Shown: positions 21,620 through 33,766 of the stretch, one piece after another
How the letters are laid out: every line of letters begins with the position of its first letter
How positions within the stretch are numbered: the first letter of the stretch is position 1
Assembly: GCA_032622095.1 (NCBI GenBank)
Contig: CP136068.1
Span: 9,531,729-9,595,728 of the forward strand
Direction: 5' to 3'
Length of the DNA stretch: 64,000 nucleotides
From: Siphonodentalium dalli
Lineage: Eukaryota > Mollusca > Scaphopoda > Gadilida > Siphonodentaliidae
Made by a program: the position numbers and the translations under genes
The notes under the pieces: model-generated
Told to the model about the DNA's origin: nothing
The model's database searches: none
What the model saw: only the letters and a program-made list of their open reading frames with translations

Positions 21620-23290
21620 TGTGACAAAATGATATGCTATCGGAGCGGTATCATGGCCATTAGTGGTCGTCTTCCTGACATCGCTCAGGCTATAAACCAC
21701 CGATCATCCAGGTTCACAAAGTGTCCTCTGACTATTTGGTGCAGTTCGAATTTTGTCATTCGTAAGAGGGATCAACACGAGACTAGCAACGTTTTGAATC
21801 ATATATGTAAACCGCAAATGATAGTAGGTTTTCAGATGTTGATTGTGGCATATCGGTCACCTACAGCCTAAAACAGTATCGGTCCGAGTACCTATCCCTG
21901 TGTTACCCCAGTTAACAATATAATGTTTTTAGATTTTACACGAGCACGAGATAACGAGCATATTGTTTTCGGTTTTCAAGGTAGCTTTCAATGTATTAGT
22001 TCCTCGAATTCCATGATATTCTAAGGAGGATATCATGATCGTGTCAAATGCTTCTGAGATGTCCAGACAAATGGCCAAACTACTGCCTTTCGTCTTTTTT
22101 CGTTGTTTCGCCCCATGTCGTTCAGTTATGGGTTGCATTGTGGATCTATTCTTTCTAAAGCCATACTGGTGTTCGCGAAGTCAATTATTAGTGTCTATAA
22201 AGTGTATTAGTCATCGACATGCTACTTTTCAACAAGTTTTGGGAATACCGGAAGTAAGCTAATTGGTCTATAGCTTTTAAAGTTTTTAAAGTGTGTCTTG
22301 TCACCCAATTTATATACTGGTAAAACCTTTTCTATTTTCATTTCACTGGAATTCACTGGGAAACACACCTGGAGTCATGCAAACATTTACTATATGGTTC
22401 GTAGGTTCTGAAATGAGAGGCATCATAGGGTTTAGTGTCTTTAAAGAATAACCATTAAGTTCGTGTGCGTCCTTTGGAAAGCAGTAGGAGGACTCGTTAT
22501 GTATACGATTTAAGTACGTGTCAAACGTTCGGGGAGGGGCTGGGTTGGGGTATAAGTTGTGGTTGCAAGGTGGGAGAAAAATGTGTTGAATTCATCTGCA
22601 ATCTTTGAGGGTCGTCTGTCTCATTTCCTTCAGGGGTTACAACATTTCTGCTGGTTCATTTTGGGTTTTGTTAAGAGAGCCTTATTCATTTTATCCAATA
22701 TAATCATGTTCTCCTGCTTTCACCAGAACGTTGGTAGAGTACAGAGTTTGGTTGCGTCTTTCAATTTATTGAACAGTTTTGAGTATAATTCATAATTTGC
22801 CATAAGGTGTTCAGAAGCGTATTTCATTTTGTTCTTAAGTAGTTTATTTTTGGTGTTACAGGAGATGGCTATTCCTTTGGTGATCCGCGTGTTTCGTGTT
22901 ACTTTTTTATTTCCTACATTAAATAACTTAAGGGGAACGCATTTTCATACGCAACTCTGATTACTTCTGCAAATATGCTGTACGCATCTTATGGGTTACT
23001 GGAAGAGTATGTTGAGTTGAATGTACAAGTGGAAAGAAGCCTTTTAAATGCATTGCAATCAATGGGTGTGAATAGATTTCTTTCAGTTGGTTCCTTTATT
23101 AGGTTTCCATTTTCATTTGCTGTATTTCGCAAAAATCTGTTCCATACATGTTCAGACAGGTCAGTAACGATTATGCCAGACTGATACACAGAATGGCTTT
23201 TGTATGCATATGGTTCATAATGGTTGCTGTATATTCCGTTACCCCAGCTGGCAATTGACATGTCAAAGTTTTAAACCAAAGTTCGATGTT
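21620..23290 (-). mobile_element. LINE remnant: endonuclease end through RT core
   Basis: In minus-strand order, with frame changes, the remnant shows an endonuclease terminus (SGIIVTDLSEHVWNRF, near 23160). It then shows RT-entry motifs (KIEKVLPVYKLGDKTHF, YRPISLLPVFPKLVEK, near 22330-22240), HQYGFRKNRST near 22150 and AICLDISEAFDT near 22040. Last is a mutated GVxQGxVLGPILF block near 21872-21911 in which Ser is a stop and Pro is Thr. The catalytic YADD is not seen. Multiple frameshifts make it a pseudogene. Confidence 0.82.
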
Positions 23291-25480
23291 CTGTGAATTT
23301 TACTGAATTGCTTTGGAGAGTACTATAAAATCATTTCGATTGGTTGGTAAGATAAGGATTATCCTCGTCTGTTTCATGTATGTTATAAAACAAATCAATA
23401 AAATCATGATTGTGACCCCTCATACATTGAATCTTCATCCCCGCCATAGCGAGGTGAAATAGTGGGTTTTCTATCAGTGTTTCTGTCAAAAGAGGGCTTC
23501 TGGAGATGTTAACAATGTCAAGACCTAAGCAGGAATAATTTGAGTTGCCTGAATGATCAGTGACACCTAATGCGAATATTTAAAAAGATGCACAATTCAT
23601 AAAAGTTCTGATTCCACATGAATATCCACATGAATATCAAAGTCATACTCTTTTTGTTAATAATATTGGACTTGTGAAAGAAAAAGAAGATTACAAATTA
23701 AATTCCTCTGTTATAAACAGATTCAAAAATATTTAACATGAAGTGATTAGTAGTAAATATTAATATTTAGGTATTTATAAGTGCGTGTCTCGACGGGCGT
23801 AACATCATTGGTTAGGTAGAAGATTTATGTAGGTCAGTTGTCGATCAACATATAAATAGCTCTTAGTTGATTCAATCGGTTGTTTTAATAAGTTAGCCGG
23901 CATCATGATAGTAAATATTTAATACCTACAGGTCACGTCTAACACGGCGCGACTTTATTGGTCACTTTGTATATCCGACACCGGAAATTATGCAGGAAAA
24001 TTTCATTTATTTACACATTATGACGATAATTTTTACCGAATATTTAAGAAATAACTCTTGTTCGGTAACACAAACCCGTGTTTGTTTCAATTTCAGTGTT
24101 CATTTCTTTGCAATGTTAAATCTTATTGATTTGTCTGGTTACTTGTGCACTTAATATTAGCATCTAGTATGTTATTGTCAATACAATCATACCCCAAGGA
24201 ATTATGATGTAGCACCGAAATTTCATCTTAAATCGTAGGAAGTATCGAACAGTTTCCAGGTACATTATAGGCACGCGATATAGGCGTGGTCACTCGACGC
24301 GGCTGTCATTTCTGTAGCGGAGAAAGTAATCATGAAATTTAGGTTATCCAGAAATAACCTAACTCGCAAAATGTGTGATAGCCAATTGTTTCACTGTATT
24401 CCGTAGATTGATAGCTTATGATTAAATTATTCGTGATTTTTACAAATCAGGACACATCAGGAACAAAAAGACCCTCTGAATAATAGTAGATTATACTATG
24501 CTTATAATATATACTATCTATAAATTCTGGATATAAAGTACGTCCTCAGAAATCACGATTATTAGGTGAAATTCTACGGATCGTCTGCAACTTGGTCTGA
24601 TACACACTGATTTTCTTATATCTAAAACGTCTATGTGTTTATATATTGCTATGCGTATGACATAAGAAAGGTCCATGATGACTTACGCATAACCAAACAT
24701 GAGTTTTTCGGCTGATAGCTAAAATTATTGGCGAAAGACATAATTATTTGGTGTTAGGCGAATTGCAGGAGTACTATCGTGCAAATTGCAATTCGCATGT
24801 TTTGTTACTGTACGGGACATTGCAAGCCCGAAACAATATCTGCCAATTGTAGGCAAATAATTGGGTCCAGATGGGAGTCATATCATTACACTTCATTATG
24901 GTGACAATTGCATCATTGTGTTGCTTTCCAACTCATTGGAACACCACATGTATGACAATTCAATGGTGACTTTTGTTTTAGCTTTATGTCACATCAGATG
25001 GGGCTATCTGCCAGAACTCTAGTTGGCATGATAAATTTGAAGGTCCTCTTTGAAATTTAACACAAACTATCATATTTGGCGATGATTATTACGCCAAACA
25101 TTGAAATGAGCATTAATGATTATATACCTCCCATTAACTGATGTTCGAATTCAATCTTAGTTTACACCAAGTCTGACTTTACACACCACTGTGCCAACAC
25201 CACCAGTTAGTAACTACGCCAACAATGGTTTTATGAGTATAATATCAAATGTGCTACAAACTATGTGAATTATGTCTTGGTGTCATAAATGTCATCATTA
25301 TAACATCTGCATTATACATGTAGCTCGATAAAAGGAGCAAGCAGATGTTCGTTTTAAAATTATAAATTGCCTGCATAAGGAGAGAAGTTAAAATGCAAAA
25401 CAAATTTATTTGTGATAAAACCTCACTTTCAAGTTTATTTATTGCCACCACCTGATAATTTCTGAGAACTATTGTAATCA
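23291..25480. other. Gene-poor spacer
   Basis: No domain-bearing frame. The only clear structure is a roughly 35-bp segment at 23971-24005 that is inverted at 27493-27527. Confidence 0.45.
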
Positions 25481-25489
25481 GTGGCGCCA

Positions 25490-26000
25490 GTTCGTTCCCG
25501 CCTCCGTTCGTGTGTCCGTCCGATTCTATGTGCGGCCGTCAACACCAGTTCAATTTATCTGATCGAAGCGACACTTATTCGTATGAGGAATGACAATTGC
25601 ATTATTGAGGTCAATTTCAATTATGGTGCCAGTCCGATGATGTTTTCTTTTTCTGATTTATAGCTCAATGTTTACTTAGAAATTATATTTTCATGTTGTC
25701 CGGATAATAACTCCGGTGAATACTATCCTATTGGTACGAAACTTGGTACGAGTAATAAACGTTACATTATTGAGGTCGTGTTCCAATATCGTTCAGGTCA
25801 GATGAATTTTATTAGAGCTATAGTCCTTTTCAGACCTATAAATTGCCATTAAATCCAGTTAGTATCAACTAATTCCAACTAAACTTGACATCAGGAATAT
25901 CCACCACATTCGTCAAGTCAAGTTTGAATGTGGTTAAGATCTGCTGATTTTTGACGGAGCTATCTCCCTTTTTCGACTATAAAATATCAACTGAGTCCAC
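25490..26000 (+). repeat. Dispersed repeat related to 16005-16345
   Basis: Shares tgtccgtccgattctatg-like, ccggataataact and gacggagctatctccctttt phrases with the segment at 16 kb. Two or three internal units are visible. Confidence 0.5.
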
Positions 26001-26404
26001 TTAGTATCTGCCGATTATGATTCCATCACGTACAAATTCCACATACGTTGTGTGATTCTGAGCTTGTGTCTCATGTAGCTGTTGTTGTAGCACAATTGGC
26101 GGCAGGGTTCCACGAGGTCTTGAATTATTATGTATCTTCATGTCATACCTGTATTTGGTTTTTAATCCGCATATCTCACATGTTGTTTCGTTGTCCACAT
26201 GAACAGACTCTGTTGCGGTGGGGTCTTATGACATTTTAGACAGAATGAATACCTCGTTCGCAATTTGTGGCATTTATATATGCGTTTTGAACGGACATCA
26301 CGGTGTGGACTTGGTGCTATATGATTACTGACCTGAATTGCAAATAGGAAGGCTATTATAATCCCAGTGCATGAATGATGTGGTACGGCCATTGTTAGTG
26401 ACAT
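26001..26404 (-). pseudogene. Possible C2H2-like zinc-finger remnant
   Basis: One minus-strand frame reads TTCEICGLKTKYRYDMKIHN, a C-x2-C-x-n-H spacing like a C2H2 finger. A neighbouring frame has CLKCHKTPP. Stops and frame changes separate them and no second clean finger is present. It could be chance. Confidence 0.25.
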
Positions 26405-26844
26405 TATTGTCAGCTACACACGTTTGTTCACGCCCAATGCAGTTTCGGTGAATATTTTAATGTTGATGAGCACACCCCCTCCTGACACTACAGCGCTCCA
26501 TATCGAGAACAATTTGGACTATTCTATTAACGTTTATGGTCGCTGCCATCCATATGGTGAAATGGGTCGCAATGGAAAAAATATGTCCTTGTAGCACAAA
26601 TATATTGTGATTTGTAATTTGCCATAGACTAGCATCTAACGTTTAAGTACGATTGTGTGAGGTGCGCTGACAATTGCAATACAAATTACCACGCCTTTCT
26701 TCGTTGGTACAATCTCTTCAGGAACACAATGATGACTCAAGAAAATTGAAGAGGGTATATTAAATAAGAGGCGTTTTAGCTCCCATTATTGATATTTTCT
26801 CGCGGAGGAACGCACTGTCACTGAACAGTACTCCGTATGCATTT

Positions 26845-27185
26845 AAAGTGATGTGAAATACTCCGGTTGGGTGATCAAATAGAAATGGAGAATAATCTTA
26901 CTCATTATAGTTATTTTTATGAATATTAATCCCAATTTACAGCACACACCGTCAGTCTTATATATTTATTAAATGCAATGATTATCGATGGCGAAATAAT
27001 TTGTATTAGTTTATCGGCGATTGTTCCGAACCGAGATGTAAATATCTACAATTGAGCGTAGTTCAGACGGTGTTTCCTATGGAGTTTTTGGGCGATGTTA
27101 GTAGAATGCCACATTTTTCCCAGTTGACATAGCACCTTAGTACTAACTTAATTTAACACACTCGAACAGATCCATATTATGACTT
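26845..27185 (+). repeat. Dispersed repeat, second plus-strand copy
   Basis: Matches 13890-14260 in block order. A further partial piece is at about 27328-27425, within a local duplication in which gataaaagtctaacagtgg (27288) recurs at 27451. Confidence 0.65.
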
Positions 27186-27858
27186 TAACCCTTCAAATCA
27201 TCGCCGATAATCCACCAAGGCCATTGTATATCGAACGTATTCAGCGAGATACTTTGTCAAAATTATTACGCATTATAATTGAAATTGATAAAAGTCTAAC
27301 AGTGGTATACTATTCAAGAAGACAAAATTGGTAAAAGTTCAGACGGTGTTTCCTATGGAGTTGTGTGGTCGATTTCTTTTAGATTTTGGGCGATGTTAGT
27401 AGAATGCCACATTTTCCCAGTTGTGGGAAATAATTAGAATTAAAATTGATAAAAGTATAACAGTGGTATACTATCAAGAAGACAAAATTGGTAAAATTCC
27501 TGCATAATTTCCGGTGTCGGATATACACGAATGACGTGTTCCTCATTAGATTGATATTGATATTGAAAATACTGGGATATAGTGACTGATATCATTTAGT
27601 ATATCGGAAAACTATTGACAGGTCGTCGTCGGAGAACATACTGAAGGTTATTTTGCAATTAATTTGGGAATCATATTAGAGGTTATACAAAGACAGCCAC
27701 AATAAATATGGTCTCAACTTTTGTAGATAAAACAAACTAAATACATAGGAATATATCAAATATATAAAATAAAACAACTTAAAATAACTAAACTTTTAAT
27801 CGACTCAGTTTTTTCCGACTTGTAACGCCAATCAGACATTTATTGCATGTGGCCTTAC

Positions 27859-28135
27859 CTGCTGGGAACCTGAACTTGGTTGAGTCCGCCGCGTTCTCAA
27901 CTGACATCTTGCATGTTCCGGACTCGGCGTCGAACTCATACGAGACACAGTACGGCTTCCTGGCACATTCTCTGGCACAATTGAGCTCCGTGGCAACGCG
28001 TGTTTCCTGTTGCGCGGCGGTAGCGTTTTTATACCAAACGTTTTGTTCTACAGGGTACGGTACGAATCGTGTTTTAATAGCCAGCGTACAGTGTCCACCA
28101 AAGAAAAGAAATACCACAAATCCGAGGCCGACCAT
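27859..28135 (-). CDS. PAN/apple-domain secreted protein, first coding exon (copy B)
   Basis: ATG at 28135 on the minus strand gives 92 codons plus one base. It has a signal peptide (MVGLGFVVFLFFGGHCTLA) and a PAN-like segment with cysteines at about 53, 57, 63 and 75 and ECARKPYCVSYEFDAESGTC. It ends at a consensus donor (GCAG then gtaagg, 27858-27853) in phase 1, like copy A. Roughly four of five residues match copy A, with no stops or frameshifts, so it may be functional. No second exon was recognised between here and 21 kb; the partner exon may be short or lost. Confidence 0.75.
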
Positions 28136-28797
28136 GCTGTATCGCCGGACTTAATCGAGTGGAGTGAATTAACGATCTTCAAGAATTTAAACTCGTATTG
28201 ATTGACTTTCTGCTCACATGACATGCATCATTATCTATTGACAAGCGTGCATCCTGCTACGCGATTGGTGGATAGATATACGTGATGTGGTTGACTAGTG
28301 TGCATTCTGTTACCCGATTGGTCGATGATGTGATCTGGGGGCCACCTTCATTGCACTTTGCAACCCATGCTAATGTCATCGATCCACTGATTTACTGCTC
28401 TCACTGAGAGCTTTCCGGTGAATGGCAACAAGCCATATTTCCGACTAAATCCTGAAAAGTTACCCATAATTCTGCTCTGGTTAAGGAATCGATTACTTAG
28501 GGCATTACTGTAGCTTGCGAAACGTCTGGAATAGTGCGTCGAGACATTCGTTATAGATATGCTCACACATTGTGACATTTCATGATATTTCGCTCACAAT
28601 AAGCAGGACGTGCGCACAAGTATTTGACAGAGTATATACGCAAACTTACTTAAACAAAATGGTAATTAGACAAAAACCGTAATCAAGATTATTAAATGAA
28701 TATGATAATCGGACCAATTAATCCAAAATGGTAATCAAGATTATTATTTTTTTTTTTTTAAATTAATAAACCAAAATAGTAATCAAAATGAGGAACA
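28136..28797. other. 5' flank of PAN copy B
   Basis: The first about 60 bp resembles the flank of copy A. The rest is AT-rich with a T run at 28747-28760, and no gene was recognised. Confidence 0.4.
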
Positions 28798-30208
28798 TGT
28801 CTCTATTCCGAAGGTTCGCTATTCCGAAGGTTCACTATTCCGAAGGTTCACTATTCCGAAGGTTCGCTATTCCGAAGGTTCACTATTCCGAAGGTTCGCT
28901 ATTCCGAAGGTTTTTGTTATTTTATAGGTTAATTCTATATTCTAAAGTATTGAGAGGGTTCTTTATCACGAAAACTCCTTTTATGAAAGAAATAACATAA
29001 AACAATAAAACATTAAATGTGATTTTGTTTGTTTTCGCGGGTTTCCTTCGGATTTAATGTCATTACGTATCACGTTATTCCTCAATACATATTCACATCA
29101 AGCAGACCACGCAATTGCTGTTTCCATACGATTTAATGTCATTGCGTATGACGTTATATCTCAATAATAAGAATACGCTAGCTAAAGGCGGATTATAACA
29201 GTGGGGCTATAACGCTCAATGAATACTGGATCGCCATAACATACTGCATAGCAGAATATCGCTAATATACGGATATGAGATGAACGTAACTGCAATTGTG
29301 ACTTTGTATTGACTTTAATGCTCACTTAATTTCCGATTCACCTATTATTTTTGATAGTGCCTTGATATACGGTTTTAATAACAATCTATGCCATACCATA
29401 TGATTAAAATACTGTAATTCATCACCATTTGAAACGTCTGTGTCTCGGAAGATGCCCAATGAGAAATAGAAAACAGCTGAAATCATTCCCAAGATTCCCC
29501 CGTCATGGCTCCCAGAACGCAACAGAATTCAAACTAAAAATGTATTTTCAATGAAAGGGGAATAACTCTCTTTAAAATATAGTTATTCCCCTACATTGAA
29601 AATAATACACTTTGAGGGAAAAAAACAGATGAAACTTAAGCACAAAAACACGTCGGTAACTCACAAAAAACATCATGTTTACAGTTTATTACACCGGATA
29701 AGTTGATAATACAATGAGAGCTTCCTATTTCAAATGGTGTGTAATATGACTTATATTATAGATATGTGATTTGGGGGTTCGAAAGGCCTGGGCCTTTAAT
29801 GTTGATGTTTCTTTCAAGTACAGATTGCCAGTTCGGACAGACTGTATCTCTTACATGTAGTTTATTTCAGTCACGCAGTCATCGTGTTTTCAAATTTCCA
29901 TAATAAACGATAAACTGATACTGTCTTCTTGCTATTAATAACCGACATCTCGGACAATTTGGGAATTATAATGGGGTGTATAATTGTAATATACCCGGTA
30001 TGTGAATACTAGCGAAAGTATTTTTCATTCCTCGTGTGGTTTTTGTGGGGGTGCAAATTTTGATTCATTTCTGGTTAAGTATACGCCCAGAATATAAAAT
30101 AGCGAACCTTCGGAATAGCGAACCTTCGGAATAGCGAACCTTCGGAATAATGAACCTTCGGAATAGCGAACCTTCGGAATAATGAACCTTCGGAATAGTG
30201 AACCCTAC
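28798..30208. mobile_element. Iteron-ended inverted-repeat element (copy 1)
   Basis: The left end carries seven head-to-tail 16-bp units of ATTCCGAAGGTTCRCT (about 28804-28913). The right end carries six units in opposite orientation, AACCTTCGGAATARYG (about 30105-30200). The body after the left iterons (ttttgttatttt then ggttaattctatattc and onward to about 29430) is shared with copies at 31787 and 32276. A small hairpin is at 29543-29602. No transposase frame is visible. Foldback/TU-type elements have ends built from short tandem repeats, which is the nearest known architecture. Confidence 0.72.
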
Positions 30209-31786
30209 CCATCAAAATGATTGGCAAACTTCGGCGTTACGGAGTATTTCCCTTCAAGTTATTCTCCTTAAAAAGCCGATAAGGAACTGATTTCAGAAAC
30301 ACAAATAAGCCCATAACGGTATTATTTCAATCTGATTTACGCTGTATATGAATCTAAATCGAATTACTATGCTCTGTATAATGTGTGTTGAGTGTGGCCG
30401 CGCCAGAATACGGACTAACGGGTATAAGTCCTTTATGGGTCCAATGCGAACATATGTGAATATTTAGGTCCAATATGAACCTATTTGCACGAGAATATGT
30501 TGGAGAAAAATAACAAAAAAGTATGTAAACTGTAAAAGAACTATCATCAACACGTACATGGTACCATTGATTGACTTTGTTCCTATTCTCATTATTAATA
30601 ATGAGATTTTGCAGGTCAAAACCATTGTTATTATCGATAAAAGTCCAATTAGTCCAATCCGATCCAATCACAGTTTAATCAAAATGTGATCGTAAACATT
30701 TTAACAATATGCTGAAATCATGTTCGGACTAAAATATTTGAACTTACTATACGATTAGCGATGTTTGTTGACAATTCACTGTAATTGTTTTGTTTACATA
30801 ACAATGGTTTCAACGCGTGGAATTGCGTTATTTGAGATCAATCATTATTAAATATAAGAACTGCGTTTATAATTCATTTGTGCAATGTTTGTGCTTCCAT
30901 TGCTTTGCAAGTGAACTCCATGGTGTAAACACATGTACTCGAAGAAGCGTTTGGAACGTGATTGGCGTGCGAAATAACAATGGTGCACCCAATGGTAACT
31001 TTGTACGGTGAACAAACCTTAACACAATGATTATATTAACTAAACTTATTTAAAGTGACATAAACAAATCACTCAGTGAAACTACGGAAAAAAATAACAT
31101 ACAAAGGACGATAACTTAACTTTTTGTATGAATAATGAATATAATATAATAACATGACCTGATATTCAGGGTTCTACAATTTTAATTCTAATATTTTAAG
31201 TTTGGACTGACAAAAACTTCTATGATGATATCAGACTGTTTGTTCATCATTATCTAATATAAGCTTCCGGTGAGCAAAGCAGGGTGTCTTATTTGTGGGC
31301 CCAGGACAATGTGGTATCCCCAATTTGTTCAATGTGATGTGGGCACCATACAACTATTTATCCAAGCACTTGTCAGTGATGGTGCTTTTGCAAACTCTTC
31401 TATTTTTGCAAATTAAGTTCAGTAACCCTCTTGGAGTGTCTTGTTCCCATTACACAATCTTTACTATTCATGGAGCATGCCATCAGTTATAAAGCTATAC
31501 ATAGGAATTGTCTACTATTCGCGTGGATGGACGTTCAGAAAACATAAGACGACAGACAACAAACAGATGATACATAATTAATCCGATTTAATGAAATGTT
31601 CAGATATGGACAGTAGCTAATTATTACGCCACACCGTGGTGTTGTTTGGTACGCAGATTTTCATATTCTGTGGTCGATCGATAATCCACTGGGCGACTGT
31701 ATTATTATGGTTACCGATAGAGTCACGATAGTACAACAAAGATTAGCACATGTGTTTACGTCACCGGTGTACTTGTGGGGGCATGT
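30209..31786. other. Spacer, nothing firm
   Basis: Short frames at 30354-30671 and 30817-31011 lack domain features. No repeat was recognised apart from the flanking elements. Confidence 0.4.
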
Positions 31787-32080
31787 TTCTATTATGAAGG
31801 TTCGCTATCCCGAAGGTCCGCTATTCCGAAGGTTCTCTATTCCGAAGGTTTTTGTTATTTTTAGGTTAATTCTATATTCTAAAGTATTGAGACTAATTTG
31901 AGAGGGTTCATTATCACAAAGATTCTTTTTACGGAGTGTGCGCTCACATCCGAACTGATCCTGCGCGCATACCGATACAGATACAGGAGGAAATAACTTA
32001 ACTTAGAACATTAAATGTGATTTTGTTTTGTTTTCGCGGGTTTTCTTGAGATTTAATGTCATTACGTGGGCCCATACTTT
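31787..32080 (+). mobile_element. Iteron-ended element, partial copy 2
   Basis: Four degenerate 16-bp units (31797-31850) lead into the same body as copy 1, interrupted by an extra segment of about 50 bp near 31935. Similarity stops near 32075, where the phrase gggcccatac begins; that phrase recurs at about 32229. Confidence 0.7.
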
Positions 32081-32269
32081 TGAATTCTTGGCATATAATA
32101 TGAATGTTGTGGTATATTGTGGACCCTCCCGCATTGGGACATGACACAGGTACAGTTGACTTAAGTGATGTTCTGTGTGGGCTCCTATTTGGAGTTCAAT
32201 ATTTTAAGGGCCAAATTTAGGATTTTATGGGCCCATACCTTTGAACTCTGGGCATATAATATGAATATT

Positions 32270-32935
32270 GGGGGCATGTCTCTATTCCGAAGGTTCACTA
32301 TCCAGAATGTCCACTATTCCGAAATTTCTCTGAATGTTCGCTATTCCGAAGGTTCACCAATTAGAAGGTTCGTTATTCCGAAGGTTCTGTATTCCGAAGG
32401 TTTTTGTTATTTTAATTCTATATTCTAAAGTATTGGGAGGGTTCATTATCACGAAGATTCTTTTTATGAAGGAAATAACTTAAAACATTAAATGTGATTT
32501 TGTTTTGTTTTCGCGGGTTTTCTTGAGTTTAATGTCATTACGTATGACTTTATTTCTCATTAAATATTCACGCCAAGCAGCCCACACAATTGCTATGTTT
32601 CCATGCGATTTAATGTCGCTACGTGTGACCTAATATCTCAATAATCTGAGGCAAGAGTACGCCTGCTAAAGGCGAATTATAACAGTTGGGCTATAACGCT
32701 CAATGAATAATGGGAACTATAACAAACTGCGCAGCAGAATATCGCTGATTAAACGAGTATGAGATGAGCCTAACTGCAATTGTGACTTTGTTTAAAGGCC
32801 CACTTAATTTTCGAGTCATTCATTTTTGTTATAGTATATACGGTTTTAATAACAATTTATGCCATAAAATTTGAATAAATTACTATAATTCATCACCATT
32901 TGAAACGCAGAATCCTTCTATCTCCTAGTTTGAAA
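32270..32935 (+). mobile_element. Iteron-ended element, copy 3 (left half)
   Basis: Degenerate iterons (32282-32403) are followed by a body matching 28914-29430, including gctataacgctcaatgaata and acggttttaataacaat. No inverted right-hand iterons were found; Helitron-type repeats follow at 32990. Confidence 0.72.
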
Positions 32936-32989
32936 CACCTTTAAAATACCGCGACAAGTCGTGCGTCGTATATCTAGCAATTAGCAACT

Positions 32990-33445
32990 AACATGTCCTC
33001 TTCGGCTTTCCATAGATTTCAACGTCATTTGATACTTATGGGTATTTGTGTCCGGGAATTTTTTGGACGGGTCAAATCGTGAGCCCGACCTGACCTTGAC
33101 CTTTAAAACTGTCAATGCAAGGTCAATTTGGGTAAAACGGACAAATTTCGGCAAAATTTGATACCTAGGGATACTTTTGTCCGGGGAGTGTTTTGAACGG
33201 GTCAAATCGTGACATCGGCGTGACCTTGACCTTCAATGTGTTCAATCAAAGGTCAAATCGGGTAAAACGGATGGATTTCGACGAAATTTGATACCTATGG
33301 GTACTTTTGTCGGGGGAGTGTTTAGGACGGGTCAAATCATGACTCCGACCTTACCTTGACTTTCGAAATAGTCAATTGAAGGTCAAATCGCGCCTTTCGC
33401 CGGAAATCAGATGGGAAACATCCCGGACGAAGTCGGGCCCATCAG
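32990..33445 (+). mobile_element. Helitron-like 3' region with tandem ~120-bp units
   Basis: Three units built on ggacgggtcaaatcgtga and ccttgaccttcaa, then ggtaaaacggatggatttcg, end in a short hairpin CCCGGACGAAGTCGGG. About 8 bases later comes CTTGT, close to the CTRRT Helitron end. The same units and hairpin occur in the array at 47989-49852. Confidence 0.65.
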
Positions 33446-33634
33446 CTTGTGTAATAAAGAAGACAGTTTGAAGAAAGTAATGTATAACACGAGAAACGGG
33501 AAAACTTGAAATATAGAAGTATGCAAATTTCCCAGATAAAATTTGAAAGCTAGTTTATAGAATAATTGTATTATAATTTATATTTATGGCTAATAATATG
33601 ATCTTGGTGGCGTTACCATTTCTGACTATGGTTT

Positions 33635-33766
33635 TCTTGTTCTGAGTAGCGTACGGTTTTTCTCCTCTAGTGAGATGGGGATGAATATTTTTAAGAGTCG
33701 ATAGCCGAGTGAAAACAATCATCACATCTCACGAGAGGAGAAAACACGTACCCTACTCAGAACAGT
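33635..33766. repeat. Foldback hairpin, about 45-bp arms
   Basis: The left arm TTGTTCTGAGTAGCGTACGG and the following cctctagtgagatgggga pair with the right arm tctcacgagaggagaaaaca through ccctactcagaac. The central loop is about 30 bp. Confidence 0.75.

Noticed and set aside
26001-26404. Functional zinc-finger gene
   Set aside because: Only one finger-like spacing in a broken frame; kept only as a low-confidence remnant.
28804-28913. Repeat peptide from 28788-29000
   Set aside because: A 16-bp iteron read in frame (three units equal 16 codons); identical DNA units indicate non-coding repeat.
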